The notes beneath the pieces were generated by a model. It ran no database searches. It was not told the DNA's origin and saw only the letters and a program-made list of their open reading frames with translations. DNA of 64,000 nucleotides from Diabrotica undecimpunctata (lineage: Eukaryota; Arthropoda; Insecta; Coleoptera; Chrysomelidae): the NCBI RefSeq assembly GCF_040954645.1, contig NC_092806.1, positions 29,971,644 to 30,035,643 of the forward strand, given 5' to 3'. Both the position numbers and the translations under genes were made by a program. This document shows positions 11,983 through 23,256 of the stretch, in pieces (within the stretch, counting starts at the first letter, position 1; the number at the start of each line of letters is the position of its first letter).

Positions 11983-12481
11983 TATACTTTACATTGTTTG
12001 CGCTATTAAAAAAAATATCGTGTGTGTTAAATAAGTTATTTTACAACGGAAAATAAATTAAAATTATGTCGTATGTATATGATACGATGTTTTACGTTGG
12101 AGTTTCGTATGGTTTTTTTATCGTATTTACTACTTGCCATAGATTACTTCGTTTAGTTATTTAAGTTACAACATTATACGTGTCAAAAAATCTTTACATT
12201 TAACTAATTTTTTTTTCTAGAATCACCTCTGCCGTCGGATATAGACAAGAGTGCAATAGAACAAATTATGGATTTTTTGTCAGATACAGTTGATAAAGAG
12301 TTCAATAACGTTCCTTCTTCCCCATTTTCTGGTAAATATTTATAAATAAAAAATAATAAAAATATTATTTATAGGTACACAATGCTAACTTAACATTGAA
12401 TTATTTTTAGAATCAATCGAGAACCAGTCAGAGGAAGATAACACACACATTCTATCCCCAAAGTGTGCTAAAACCATTTAG
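11640..12481 (+). pseudogene. Candidate 5' exons of a multi-exon, many-copy family
   Basis: Three open segments have good splice borders: 11640-11804 (after ...ttgttatag, before gtatgt), 12221-12331 (after ...tttttctag, before gtaaat) and 12411-12481 (after ...atttttag). The second exon is 111 bases, begins and ends in phase 1, and joins in frame with the other two (NE|ESPLPSDIDKSAIEQ, then SPFSG or E|ESIENQSEED). The reading is acidic and Ser-rich, as in a linker. It ends at a TAG, 12479-12481. The next recognisable sequence of the family follows at 12530, so I treat these as its upstream exons. The splice structure is inferred, with no transcript evidence. Confidence 0.45.
11890..11981. repeat. 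(TA)n microsatellite
   Basis: Pure TA alternation inside the putative intron between the first two candidate exons. Confidence 0.96.
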
Positions 12482-12529
12482 ACTACGATTATAATAACTA
12501 GTTTCGTCCTTAGTATGAAAATGCTATAC

Positions 12530-13295
12530 AAAAATGACAGTCAGATATTTCATCCACTACTGACGTACTATCAACACCCCAAGCTAACACCCCGACTTCT
12601 TCATTTTCCAAATCAACTCCGAAATATTCTAGAAAACCAAAAAAGGTTTCTCGAAAGGTAACATCAGACGTCGACATGTTGCATCTTGAATTAATAATAC
12701 AAAAACGAGACTAAAAAATGCAGGTAAATAATATAAAAGTCGTGATAGTACAACTAGTTTGCAAAATCATTAAAAACGATGTGTCCAGAAAAGTGTAGAC
12801 AAAAATGTTCTTCAAAAAGTAGTACCGATGAAAAAATTTACATTTTCAATAAATTTTGGAATTTAGGTAAGAGGGAAAAGCAATGGGGTTTTGTAGTTTA
12901 CTTAGTACTAGAACGAAAAAAAAACGAAAGGTTTTACTAATACAGTATCAAGGCGCAATTTTACCTTCATTTATAGACTGAAAGTGAAGAGAGATGATAA
13001 GAACGAGTTTCTATCTGTTTTGTAAAAAGACGTTTTTAAATACTTTCTCTATAAGTGAACAGTTTTTCTACACTGCTTTGGAAAAACTATACGTTACTAG
13101 CGGTTTGATATAAATAGATCAGAGATGCCATCACAATTATCGTAAAGCGATAACCGAAGACGCTGTCAGAAGTGTTTGTGATCACATCAAGTCTATTCGA
13201 CCGGTAGAATCTTATTATACACGAATAGTCCAAGAGATAGAGCCGAAATTTTGAACTGATCAGTAATATGACATTTCTCTATTGGAATATATTCA
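12530..13295 (+). pseudogene. Unnamed insect multi-copy family, N-terminal half, degenerate
   Basis: Several frames give one coherent decayed protein. A Ser/Thr/Pro-rich linker with a basic patch (SRKPKKVSRKV) is followed by a Cys cluster (CPEKCRQKC). Then come IYIFNKFWNLGKREKQWGF, CKKTFLNTFSISEQFFYTAL and, at about 13130-13230, ITEDAVRSVCDHIKSIRPVE followed by SYYTR. I recall this layout from a very abundant uncharacterised insect protein family; its function is unknown to me and it may itself be transposon-derived. Stops and frameshifts (for example TAA after the linker and near 13113) make it a pseudogene. The family continues at 17470, beyond the pogo element. Confidence 0.5.
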
Positions 13296-13320
13296 TTGTA
13301 ACTGGGTTAAGACTTTGCCT

Positions 13321-13640
13321 CACAGGCGGACGCCCCTCGTGGTACAGGGGGTGGCTATACAGGGATGAAGTTGTCATTTTTTTCGGAAAAATTAACGATC
13401 GATAATATGGCTGAAAATTTGCCCAGAGTAAGATCTTGGTATAACTAGACGAAATCCCAAAGGGCCGACGCGAAAGTGGATACATAAGGGGTGGCGGACA
13501 GGGGTGAAGTTGCAATTTTTTGGGGAAAAATTAACGATAAGTAATATGTCCGCCATTTTCATGGCTCATTATTTAGCCCCTAAAAACCCTAAATTCAAAA
13601 GGGCGGACAGCTGGGTTGGTACAGAGAGCCATAAAACGGG
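13321..13640. repeat. GC-richer segment with internal two-copy repeat
   Basis: The block around 13359 (agggatgaagttg...gaaaaattaacgat) recurs about 140 bases later at 13499 (aggggtgaagttg...gaaaaattaacgat). Short runs of cccc and gggg and a higher GC content set it apart from its surroundings. The family is not known to me. Confidence 0.55.
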
Positions 13641-14058
13641 GTCAAATGTACCACTTGCCTGCGCATTTTAGGTCTCGGTAACAATTTTCAAACTGATTTT
13701 ATTATGATATTTTTATACCGATTGATTTGAAAATTTGTATGCTCACTTCTGTTACTATTCTGAAAAGCGTCAAGTAGAGTTTTCAACAAAATTTTCCAAA
13801 AAATTTCCGTAAATGAAAATTTTTGTAATTTTTTGAGGTAAAATCTAATTTGTAGAATCCTTTCGATTTTCTGTAAGTTATACCATGATTTTTTTCCAAA
13901 AATTTTCAAACGATTTTTCCGATAAGAAAAAAAAAATTAGAAAAACTTTTCTAAAACATTTGATAAAACTCTACGTCATCGTCTGAATCTTTTATAGAAT
14001 ATTTTGTAGTTTTAAAATATTATTATGATAATGTTTTTTTTTAAACTAAAGTCATATT
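13641..14058. other. AT-rich sequence left of the pogo element
   Basis: Rich in aaaattttc-type words with no coding pattern. It may be intron of the split multi-exon gene. Confidence 0.35.
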
Positions 14059-14060
14059 TA

Positions 14061-14350
14061 AGGTCAGTGGCCCAAATTCAGACATGTTTAGGCTTTCACG
14101 TTCCATTTTATTTATTGGAATTAATACTTATTGAGTAACATTGATCAGTTTTTATTTTCTCGAAATAATAACTGTTTCTAAAAGAACCTGACAAATTATT
14201 AATCATAAAACTTCGACAAGTTAATTATATTTTTATATTTATTATAACCATACAAAAATCCCCTAATTCCGACATCAAGAGTGCAGTTTGCTCCAAAATC
14301 AGACATGTCAGTGAACCTAATTCAGACACTGATCCTAAATCAGGCATTTG
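14061..14350. repeat. Left subterminal motif array of the pogo element
   Basis: Words of the form a-t-t-c-(a/c)-GACA recur at about 14075, 14266, 14300 and 14320 (aattcagaca, ttccgaca, atcagaca, attcagaca), with a decayed aatcaggca at 14338. A matching set lies at the right end at about 16778-17385 (aattcgg, tccgaca, gtcggaatt, ttccgaca, tgtctgaat). Multiple internal binding sites for transposase are a plausible reading. Confidence 0.65.
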
Positions 14351-16690
14351 AGGAACATTCTTCCGACAATAAATAAAATTACTAATTTAAGAAAAGTTAA
14401 TATAAAATAGGACAGATTATTCATAACATTATATATTATTATGCGTTTTAATTCTTTAATAAAAAAAAATCCTCTTTTATTTATTTCTGTGGGAGGTTTG
14501 ATCTTCTTAACAACTTCATGTTTATCATACCAAATTTCATCTTTTATAGTTGGCCATTTCCACCAACCGCCAGCCTTAACCATTGCATTAGCCAACATAT
14601 TTTCACTGTTTTTATCTTTAATTTGTGCTGCATAATATTCTTCAAAATAGGTGACAATTACAAAATCACCTATTTTTATTTCTCCAATCAAAACTTCATC
14701 TAAAATAATTATTATTGTAGAGTAAAATTAAGCAAAAAACCTAGTAACTTAAATAAAATGGTGTCTTACCTGAATTTTTAATGTCATCGTTATCTTTAGT
14801 TGAGTCTTCGTCACTAACTGATCCATCTTTTTCTTCTTCTGTGCTTTTTTGTTTATTTTGAATGATCTTTTTTCTAGGTTTTTTTATATTTTCCTCGCGC
14901 AATTTTTTATTTTTTTCTCTTTTTCTCTTTCTCTCTTCTTTTTCTCTAATTGCGTTTTTCTGGTCTTCGTCTTTTTTCAAAAAATATTGTCTCCAAGCGT
15001 CGGAGGTGCCTACCGAAGGAACCTTCATTCGACACTTTCTTGAGGTTATTTTTTTCGTAGGTTCAGGCCAGAACAATGAGTTTTTAAACGTTCCTGGCAG
15101 AACACGAGAATGTTTATTACTTCTGCAAGTCTTCATATCTTCATCTTTATCGACTAATTCCTCTCTTAGTTGCTTCTCTTCAATAACAGTTGATTTTTCT
15201 GGTGTCAATTGTAAGGTTACTAATATTTTTTCAGTATTATTTTTCTCTCCTTTGGCCGATTCCTCTTTTACTTGCTCGTCTTCAATGATATTATTTTCTG
15301 TTTCTGGAGTCAACTAACCGTTCCCTAATATTTCTTTACTATTATTTTTATTATTCACTGATTCCTTTGGTATTCGCTCGCTTTCAATGATATCAATTCG
15401 TTTTTCTGGGGCCAATGAAATAATTTCTAATACATTAATTTTCTTTCCTATAACATTAGTTTTTGTTGTTTCGTCGAATATTTCTTTCCTGCCTGTTTCG
15501 TCAATGCTTTTCATTTCTTCAATAAAGGTTAATTCTTTTTCAGCATATGCGCTAAGGCCAAGAAGTTCTTCTTCGGTTTCAGTATCTTTAACTATGTCTT
15601 GTATATCAAAAATTACTCCTTGTAACGTATCATCAGCTTTAAATTCCACTTTATTTTCTCATCCTTCATTATTTTGGATTTTAAAATTTTGTACTTCAGT
15701 TTTCCATTTCATTTTTAAAGATTTAAATAATCCCACATCTAGAGGTTGTAGAATATGTGTGGAATTTGGTAACAAACTTATCAGGATTATTTGTTTTTCT
15801 CTACAGTAGTCAGTCAGAGGTAAGGTCACGTGTGACTTATGTCCATCCAAGTATAATATTACTGGAAACTGAATATTTTCAGATAAGAGCCATGGGTAAA
15901 AAATGTTTGTTATATATTCGAAAAAAGATTCTGAAGTCATCCATCCGCTGGTTGACTTACCAATACTCCAACCTTTAGGCACCTGCGATACTATGTGCTT
16001 GGGTATTCTTTCATATGCGTACATTACCATGGGTGGAGCTAGTTGACCGGCAGCATTAGCCGTAACCAGAACAGTCAAGCATTCTTTGTCATCACCGGAT
16101 CTATCGTGCAGGGACTTACTTCCTTTCTTGGCAAGTACTTTGCGACCTTTTGGCGAGAGAAAAAAAGCAGACTCATCCGTGTTGTATATTCTTTTTGGGT
16201 CAGTTATATTAATATTACATGAAATAAAGTATTCTTCAATTTCCTTATGCCAGTTTCTGATTTTGTTTTCAGTTACGGCTGCTCGAGATGTACATAAGTT
16301 TTGAGCTATTTGTTCACTAATTTCTGGATGTCTTTTGGTAAATAATTCATACCAGTGACGACCTGGTCTTCCATCTGTAAAATTGTTAGGGCGCTTTAAA
16401 TTTTTTATCAGAAGGCGAACACTATCGAGCAATTGATCCTTGGTGACAGGAAAACCCATTCGCCCCATATTAATTATCCATTGAACCAATAGATTTTCTT
16501 CATGAACGGATAGTACAGAAGGTGCTCCGCTGCCATATTCTTTTGGGTAAATGCCCCGGATCTTCCCAATGAGTGTAGTTCTCGGGACGTTATATAGCCT
16601 CGCTGTGGCTAAACAAGGTGTTCCACCTTTAATGGCATCTAAAGCACGTCTCACATCATCTTGGGTATATGCCTTCTTTTTCGTCGACAC
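14335..16690 (-). pseudogene. pogo/Tigger transposase with acidic C-terminal extension
   Basis: The protein starts at 16690 and is open for 343 codons. An N-terminal psq-type helix-turn-helix spans residues 1-50 (DVRRALDAIKGG...ARLYNVPRTTL). A CENP-B/Tc5-type domain follows at about 60-130 (GRPGRHWYELFTKRHPEIS). The DDE domain keeps its three Asp: YNTDESAF (D172), YLDGHKSH (D282) and LQPLDVGLF (D318). A single in-frame TGA follows NNEG, then the frame continues (VEFKADDTLQG...) to one TAG before LTPETENN. This acidic part contains three related segments around LAPEK, LTPET and LTPEK, then a Lys/Glu-rich helix. An intron (donor cag|gtaag at 14770/14769, acceptor ttttag ending at 14700) joins a last exon encoding GDFVIVTYFEEYYAAQI. 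Apart from two nonsense codons the gene is well preserved, so it died recently. Confidence 0.9.
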
Positions 16691-17469
16691 TCTGTAAATA
16701 AAGCAAAAAACTATTACAAATAATATTTAAATGATAAAATAACAGAGAATATTCGTTTACACAAATTAAACATAATTCGGACAGTTAAAGTCCCTAACTC
16801 CGACACCTGTGTCGGAATTTGGATACAAGCTGTAAAAAATAGTTCTACTAACTAAAGTGGTATAGACTTATGTTAATATAAGAGAAACGAAAGAAATAGA
16901 ACTATATTCACTTTATAACTTATGTACGCAATTCCGACACCCAGTGTCTGATTTACGAAATACGGGAAATTTCTTGTATCTTATTCCGACACCATTAAAA
17001 TTTTTGGATGCTGTAATTATACTGATAGAATTCCAACTTAAAATGAAAATTTAAAGCCCTTATATACAACTTCAACAAAGTTTATTCTAATTTTCTTAAC
17101 TAGTAATATCTTATAGTAAATAAAATAATAGCTGAAATCTGCTTACCTTATTAGAAATTCTTTCTCGATGGACACAACACACAAGTTGCAAGAACCGTCT
17201 AACTTTTAGTTTATGTATTGACAGATACAATGTCGGTAAGGTAGGAAACGAATTGTGAAATGAAAAAATCAATGTTAAATTAAACCAATATATGTCTTAA
17301 TATTTATCTGGATATACCAAATTTCTTATTTTAACCGAATAAACAGAAATATGTCTGAATTTAGGACAGTGTCTGAATTTGGGTCACTTACCTTACTTTA
17401 CAAATCACATTTTTTTCTTAAATATAAATATTCTACGAATTAATTTTTAATGTAATAAATGTTTGATAT

Positions 17470-18090
17470 TAGAATGAAAAACAAAAAGACGAACAGGTAT
17501 ACTCCTATATAGCTAATACTGAGAGACAATATCGTGATATTGTTAACGAACATTTTGAATTGAGTTTTTACATTCCCAAAAAGGACCAATGTGATAAAGG
17601 TCATATTAAAAAAAAAACAAATCTAAACCAAACATTGCTTGAAACACAGATTTATGAATCAAATCTGCATAGTAAAAATCTCACGCTTAAAAGAAAGTGC
17701 TTTGATAAAAACTAAGCTAAAACCTCTAGGGGAAAAATATTAACACCTACATTCGATTTTCAGAAAATACTTACTGATCCACACGGTACTTTATTATCTT
17801 TATTATAAACGTAAACTATCAATATTCAACTTCACTGTTTTCAATGTCGTTCATAAAGAAGATACTTGCTTCATGTGGCATAAAGGGCAGAGCAAAAGGG
17901 GCGCTAATCAGGTTTCTACATGTTAGATGAAATTTATTTCAAAACATAAGGACCTAACAACAAATGAATATAGATTTTGGTCAAATTTGGTGTATTTGTA
18001 TGCTGCATCTACTTTAAAAGTATCTATTCGTCATTGCTTTTTAGAAGTTGGGCACACTCACAATGAGGGTGATAGTGAGTTATATTGTAT
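17470..18090 (+). pseudogene. Unnamed insect multi-copy family, C-terminal half, degenerate
   Basis: After a likely acceptor (ttgatattag, about 17472) the plus strand reads RQYRDIVNEHFELSFYIPKKDQCDK. With frame changes come FTVFNVVHKEDTCFMWHKGQ at about 17830-17890 and FWSNLVYLYAASTLK followed by VSIRHCFLEVGHTHNEGDS at 17970-18076. The PKKDQC, MWHKG and GHTHNEGDS words are the parts I associate with this abundant uncharacterised insect family; no function is assigned. Stops (TAA after CFDKN and others) show decay. A gtgag donor could follow at about 18075. This half was separated from 12530-13295 by the pogo insertion. Confidence 0.5.
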
Positions 18091-18159
18091 TTTTATTTTT
18101 TTGTTACTAAAAGGTTTTTATGTTTTATTAAGACTTATGTTGATGGATTTAGAATAAGG

Positions 18160-18788
18160 GTTATTAAAAGTTATTGTATGATTTATTTAGGCTACGGCAC
18201 CCTAAAATAATTACAATAGGTTACTATTTTTTTGAATTTGTAGGACAAATAACGATAATTCATCAATAAAATATGGTAGTGTGATTCTACCAATAATAAT
18301 TTCACGCTTTCTCATTGCCTACTTTTCTAAAAATACCCCTGAAAATTTTTATTACAAAGAGGTTAATAAACTTACAACATTATTATTTAAAATTTTAACG
18401 GAGAAGAATATATTATCTACTTACTACTTACATCAATTATTTACCATTTTTTACAAAGAAGAATATAGTATCTATGACATACGATAAATAGTTTTGTATA
18501 GTGTCCAACGTAATTCATAGTAAGTGTTACTATGTATACTATAATTTACTTTTTATGTTGGTCAACGTAAACTATCGTAAGTGATTTTTCTCGAAAACAA
18601 GAAATAATAATAATTAAAGTACTACATAGGATTATTACCCACCTGTTTCTTAATGTACATGCAAATTTTCAAATATATTGGTTGTTCCCTCACCAAAAAA
18701 TCGTCTATAAACAATGAGGGAACCTTTAAACAGCTGTACTGTAAAGTTGACCGAATGAACTTACGATATTCTACGTAGGGGGTGTATA
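18160..18788. other. AT-rich sequence, nothing firm
   Basis: Two related phrases, gtccaacgtaattcatagtaagtg near 18500 and gtcaacgtaaactatcgtaagtg near 18562, suggest a small local duplication. A 68-codon open frame at 18281 shows no recognisable domain. Confidence 0.35.
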
Positions 18789-18790
18789 TA

Positions 18791-20259
18791 CACATATGTC
18801 CAAAAGTTTGGAATATTGGAATATTTCATCTTTTTATTGATTTTTATATATAAAATTATCTGAATAGTTAAACATCATTTTGTTTCAATTATCAACAATA
18901 CTGAATAAATCTCAAAACCGGATAAACGATATGCAAAAAAATATTTATTTTCTTGGAGTGAAAAACAATGTACAACTTACATTTAAAAATAAATTAGTAT
19001 AGAAAAAAATAATTTTTAATAAAACTAATAATAAGTATTTCCTCCATTGGCCTGTATGCAAGCCTGTAGGCGATTTGGCATGCTGCCAATTAACTGGTTG
19101 AGCTGGGTTTGCGGAATTCTCTTCCATTCTTCACGAGCAGCATCTTTAAGTTCTCAAAGTGTAATAGGGGGATTGTTTCGCTTCTTGATGCGTGTTTTGA
19201 GAATGTCCCAAGCATGTTCAATAACGTTCATGTCGGGGGAATTCGAGGGCCACTGTAATGTAGATATTCCTTCTTCTTCAAGAAAATTTTGTATTGCCGA
19301 TGTTCGATGAGGAGGTGCGTTGTCATGCATAAACACAAATTCATCACCTACTGCCCCTCGGAATAGACGTACGACAGTATTTAAAACTTCCTTGATGTAT
19401 ACAGCACCAGTGACTCTTCTCTCCAGAACCAGCAGTGACGTCCGTGTACCACTCATAATACCACCCCAAACCATAATACTGCCACCTTCAAATGGGACAC
19501 GCGGTTTAGCTGTGGTTAGGTTTCTGGTGGGACTTGTCATCATGGGGCCCTCCAAACCAGTGTTCTTCGCGAATCAGATACCAAGTCAATTTTTGACTCA
19601 TCAGAGAACATCACGTTATTCCAGTTATGATCATGATGCGCCATTTCTCTAGCCCATTGCAACCTTCCTATTTTGTGTTGGTAGGTTAGTTAAGGAACAC
19701 GTAGCGGTCTTCTACGATACAAATTTACCGCATTTAGTCTGCGTGTTATTGTTTGCCGTGAAATATTCAGTCCTTGAAGCCTAGAAATTTCTCTGGATAT
19801 ACCACTTGTAGATTCCAGACGATTTCTACGAGCTATAAATGTTATTTGCCGGTCTTGTGCTGCTGTTGTACATCGATTTCTATCACTTCTGAGACGATCC
19901 TTGACTTCATTTTTATCTTGGAATTTTTTTTTATTTTCGATACAGCACTCTGAGTAGCATCAGCAATATTCACGATATGACTTTGACTAAAGTCCTGTTG
20001 TAACAAAACAATTACTCTGGATCTGTCAAAATGAGATATCACGTTTCTAGACATTTTTAAACGGCTCAATTAAAATTTAAACAAAGACGGAAATAATGTG
20101 TAAATACGCTAATCAGTTGAATGTGACCAAAATCATACAAAAACGATTCAAATTTTTTACCATTTTCATTTAAAAACCCTCTAGAATGAATATCAACAAC
20201 AGTTTTAAAACCACCATAGGCGTAGATATATTATTTGTACATATTCCAAACTTTTGGAC

Positions 20260-20262
<3 letters not shown>
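18791..20262 (-). mobile_element. Tc1-type DNA transposon
   Basis: The inverted ends share ATGTCCAAAAGTTTGGAATAT (left about 18795, right ending at 20262). TA dinucleotides flank them at 18789-18790 and 20263-20264. The element is about 1.47 kb with one minus-strand transposase, typical of Tc1. Its right end abuts a (TA)n tract, so the insertion was probably into that tract. Confidence 0.85.
19025..20054 (-). pseudogene. Tc1 transposase (DD34E), broken
   Basis: The start is the ATG at 20054-20052 (MSRNVISHFDRSR), followed by a helix-turn-helix region. The catalytic residues are still readable: FSDESKI (first D, about 19600), FMHDNAPPH (second D) and NVIEHAWD (E). Exactly 34 residues separate the second D and the E, the Tc1 signature. 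A TGA near 19155 and frame changes between 19555 and 19842 disable the gene. The reading ends at a TAG, 19025-19027, after GGNTYY. The protein would act in the nucleus to cut and paste the element. Confidence 0.88.

Positions 20263-20321
<59 letters not shown>
20263..20321. repeat. (TA)n, left half of an interrupted tract
   Basis: TA alternation between the Tc1 end and the candidate solo LTR. It appears continuous with the tract at 21647-21715 if the intervening 1325 bases are removed. Confidence 0.9.
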
Positions 20322-20327
<6 letters not shown>

Positions 20328-21642
20328 GATCTACTTTATGATGTTTTATTATTAATTAACACTAATTTAATTAATCCAATTATTTAATTAATTAATTCAC
20401 TAATTTATGCAGAGTCATACAAATCAATTACTATTAAAAATTCTCAGGGTGCCTTCTTAATTTTACTTTAATCAGTTTACTTTATATATCTCTTATAGTG
20501 GGTTCAGTATCTCCTAGTTGCTCATAATCGGGATAGAACAGGAAACGGAACTAACATTAAAACAACATAAATATGCACACAAATTATTATTTATTTTCAA
20601 TAAGCAATACGATGAATATTAATAAATAACTTTTGTGGGCAATTATCTTTCCCAACAAACTCCTATACTCTAAATTTAATTTTAATTACAAACTATCTAT
20701 TGATCTGTTTTATAATAATATCTACTAAAAATTGACCATATAAAATATAATTTATTCACAAAAAATAACTCTTTGAAACTTGGAATCTTAGTTCGTATGC
20801 TTATATTTGATTTTATCTTTAGAATACTTAAAGTTTTCTTTCATTCAAATTATTTGACTGACCTTTATTTTTTTCACCAATGATGTCTCCTCTCGATCAA
20901 ACCACAGTTCCTTCCTTGATTGATTATGTCCGGCTACCATAAAATCTTTCCCGTTCTCAGCATCGATCCAAACCGCATACCAGCAAACTACTCCTCCGAA
21001 AACACAAGCCCAAGCCTCTTTTGACCGGTACTCTTTATTCACAAATTCTCCTTTCTTTCTTAATTATATCTCGTGGACTATGCAGACTCAAAAGAGGTAT
21101 TAATCTTCTCGATTTTGATCTGCTCTCAGCTTCCACCTTTTTCACTAACAAACGAAAACACTGGTACTCAGATTGACTACACGAAAACAAGTCTTCTCTT
21201 CTGGTCTGTCGGTAACATAATAATGTTTTCAATCTCCCCAGACAACCTTCTCAACTCTCTAATTCCCCATCATTCCTTTTTAACCAATCATAAGCATTCA
21301 TCTTTCCCACTAATTTTCGATTTAGAAAATTTCCAACATAATATTTAAAACAAATAAACTACTTTCACTCAAATTACTTTTTAGAAACCATTAACAATTT
21401 TGCCTTTTTCAACAGAAATAAGTTTCCAAATTCTTGTTATCTCATATCTAAATCTAATTCTTATTTACTTTCGAAAAATGCCCACCGCAAAATACAATTA
21501 CAAGTTTATTCTTAAATCTATAATGATACGGGTTCCATTGTCCTTTCACTATTCACTCAGTCTTTCAAGGAAAAACTCGTCCGGGTATATTAAAATAATA
21601 AAAAAACTCTTTATTCTATTTCTGATCGATAAACTGATCCCT

Positions 21643-21646
<4 letters not shown>
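20322..21646. mobile_element. Candidate solo LTR inside a (TA)n tract
   Basis: The insert starts TGTTGTGATC and ends GATCCCTAACA, giving TGTT...AACA inverted termini as in LTRs. It is flanked on both sides by (TA)n, with ATAT possible as a 4-base target duplication. It has no transposase or gag/pol reading. Short open frames at 20845-21232 (minus) and 21073-21348 (plus) have no recognisable domain. The length of 1325 bases is acceptable for a large LTR. A MITE or another insertion with TG...CA ends would also fit. Confidence 0.4.

Positions 21647-21715
<69 letters not shown>
21647..21715. repeat. (TA)n, right half of an interrupted tract
   Basis: TA alternation directly after the candidate LTR end; see 20263-20321. 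Confidence 0.92.
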
Positions 21716-21720
<5 letters not shown>

Positions 21721-22624
21721 TTTAATAATTTTCTTTAGGAAATTATTTTTGTACTACATACTTTCTGTCGTTTCTCAAATTTACCTTGGCATTAAATCTG
21801 CTGTAAATTTATTTATTTATTTTTTATAAGTGGATTTATACAAAGTCGTATGAATTTTAAATCTTTTTTCTTAACAGTATTTGTTTGTTTAGATATTTTA
21901 TCCAAAACTATTTGATTTTCAAATATCTTGTTCTGTTTATCTTTAAAGCCTCTCTTTATGTATGGACTATATCAACTCTCCTGTTTAATTTTAAAATTTC
22001 ACTTAACATCGCAAGCTGTTAGCAGTAACCATAAAAACTAATAAATTCCCTTTATGTCATTTTGGAGCTGGATCTCCTGCTCGACTACCACTAATTTCGA
22101 CACACTTTTTTCAGGATGAAATTTGATTGACGCGAAAGCAAAAGCCATTATATTCCTATGAGAATGTGGTCTGCAAAAAGTGATTAATGCAAAATTCCAC
22201 AACCGCCTGTTATTATTTTTTTTGGCAGCTTACGGGGAGACAGTCTAGTCGCACTGAATAAAGGATTAAATTCTATGCATTCAGAAAAACCGTATAAAAA
22301 AAATCTTAAAATTATATAGGTACGTATATGTGGCTTTGGCCGATTCTAAAAATATCAGATTTCTTTATACCTACCTTTTAGTTTGCTCTTTGAGAGATCT
22401 TCTTGTACTGTAAAGTGTTAGTCAATCGTTTGACTTTTATAATAGTCAATGAAAGACGTAAGCCATTTGGTGACAGTTTGATCGGTGTAGGACATATGGG
22501 TTCTAGAGAATGGAAAAAGTTCACGAGGAGCACTTCACCTTTTATTTTATTTATTTTTTGGCAGTTATTGTAATATTTTGGCACATACAACATAAATTAG
22601 CAGCCTATCAAAGCATATTACATA
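21716..22624. other. AT-rich sequence, possibly decayed Penelope upstream
   Basis: No reading could be assigned. It lies upstream of the Penelope fragment and may contain its eroded reverse transcriptase, but I cannot support that from the sequence. Confidence 0.3.
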
Positions 22625-23256
22625 CATTAATAGAAATTCCCATGTCAAAAAACAACTTCGACAATTGAGTATCATTAGACAAATAGCAGTAAACAATGGC
22701 TATAACAAACGGACAATAAACAATATTTTAAACCAAAAACTGCATAAGAAAGACTTGAAATTAGTCTTTCACCAACAGAGAAAAACCCAGTACTTTCTGC
22801 TCGATTACATATACTGGTAAGATATCAAAAATAGCCAAACACATAAAAAAAATGAAATAAGGCCAGCTTTCAGAACAACTTAACCGAATATATTAAGAAC
22901 CAAAAGCGAGCCAAAAGAAAAAGCACTTACACAGTAGTGTATACATACTTACATATGACGACTGCCCAAAAACTTACATCGGTCAAACGGGTAGAACATT
23001 TAACAAACATATAGCAGAACACAAAAGGGCTTTTAATAATAGAAAAACAGATTCTACTTACACACTTCACCTTCTAGATGATAATCGTTCTTTTAATAAC
23101 CAATTTCAAATTTTTCACATTCAAAATAAAGGCCTTAAGCTATTATTATTAAAATCAATGGAAATTAACAAATTAAAAAATACTCTGAATGAACAACTTG
23201 AGACAAACAGTTCTCCCTTTCCTCAACCTATTTATTTAAAGACTATAAAGTGTTGA
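22625..23256 (+). pseudogene. Penelope-like element, linker and GIY-YIG endonuclease
   Basis: The plus strand reads LRQLSIIRQIAVNNGYNKRT in the linker. After stops and a frame change it reads DDCPKTYIGQTGRTFNKHIA followed by EHKRAF, then LLLLKSMEINKL, ending at TGA 23254-23256. The YIGQTGR block with the following Arg/His positions is the GIY-YIG nuclease that closes Penelope-like retroelement proteins. The reverse transcriptase half is not visible. At least three stops lie between the linker and the nuclease. Confidence 0.78.

Larger units (their letters stand above)
14061..17393 (-). mobile_element. pogo/Tigger-type DNA transposon
   Basis: Terminal inverted repeats begin AGGTCAGTGGCCCAAATTC on the left and, on the other strand, AGGTAAGTGACCCAAATTC on the right. 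They are flanked by TA at 14059-14060 and 17394-17395, the target duplication of the Tc1/mariner-pogo superfamily. The length is 3333 bases. It carries one minus-strand transposase gene with an intron. Both ends hold many extra copies of a CAGACA/CCGACA word. It splits the multi-exon family gene read at 12530-13295 and 17470-18090. Confidence 0.92.

Noticed and set aside
14849..15809. Plus-strand open frames opposite the pogo transposase (for example 14862-15317 and 15387-15809)
   Set aside because: They are antisense shadows of the Lys/Glu-rich C-terminal region of the transposase.
19047..19652. Plus-strand open frames opposite the Tc1 transposase
   Set aside because: The minus strand carries the DD34E motifs; the plus frames are shadows.
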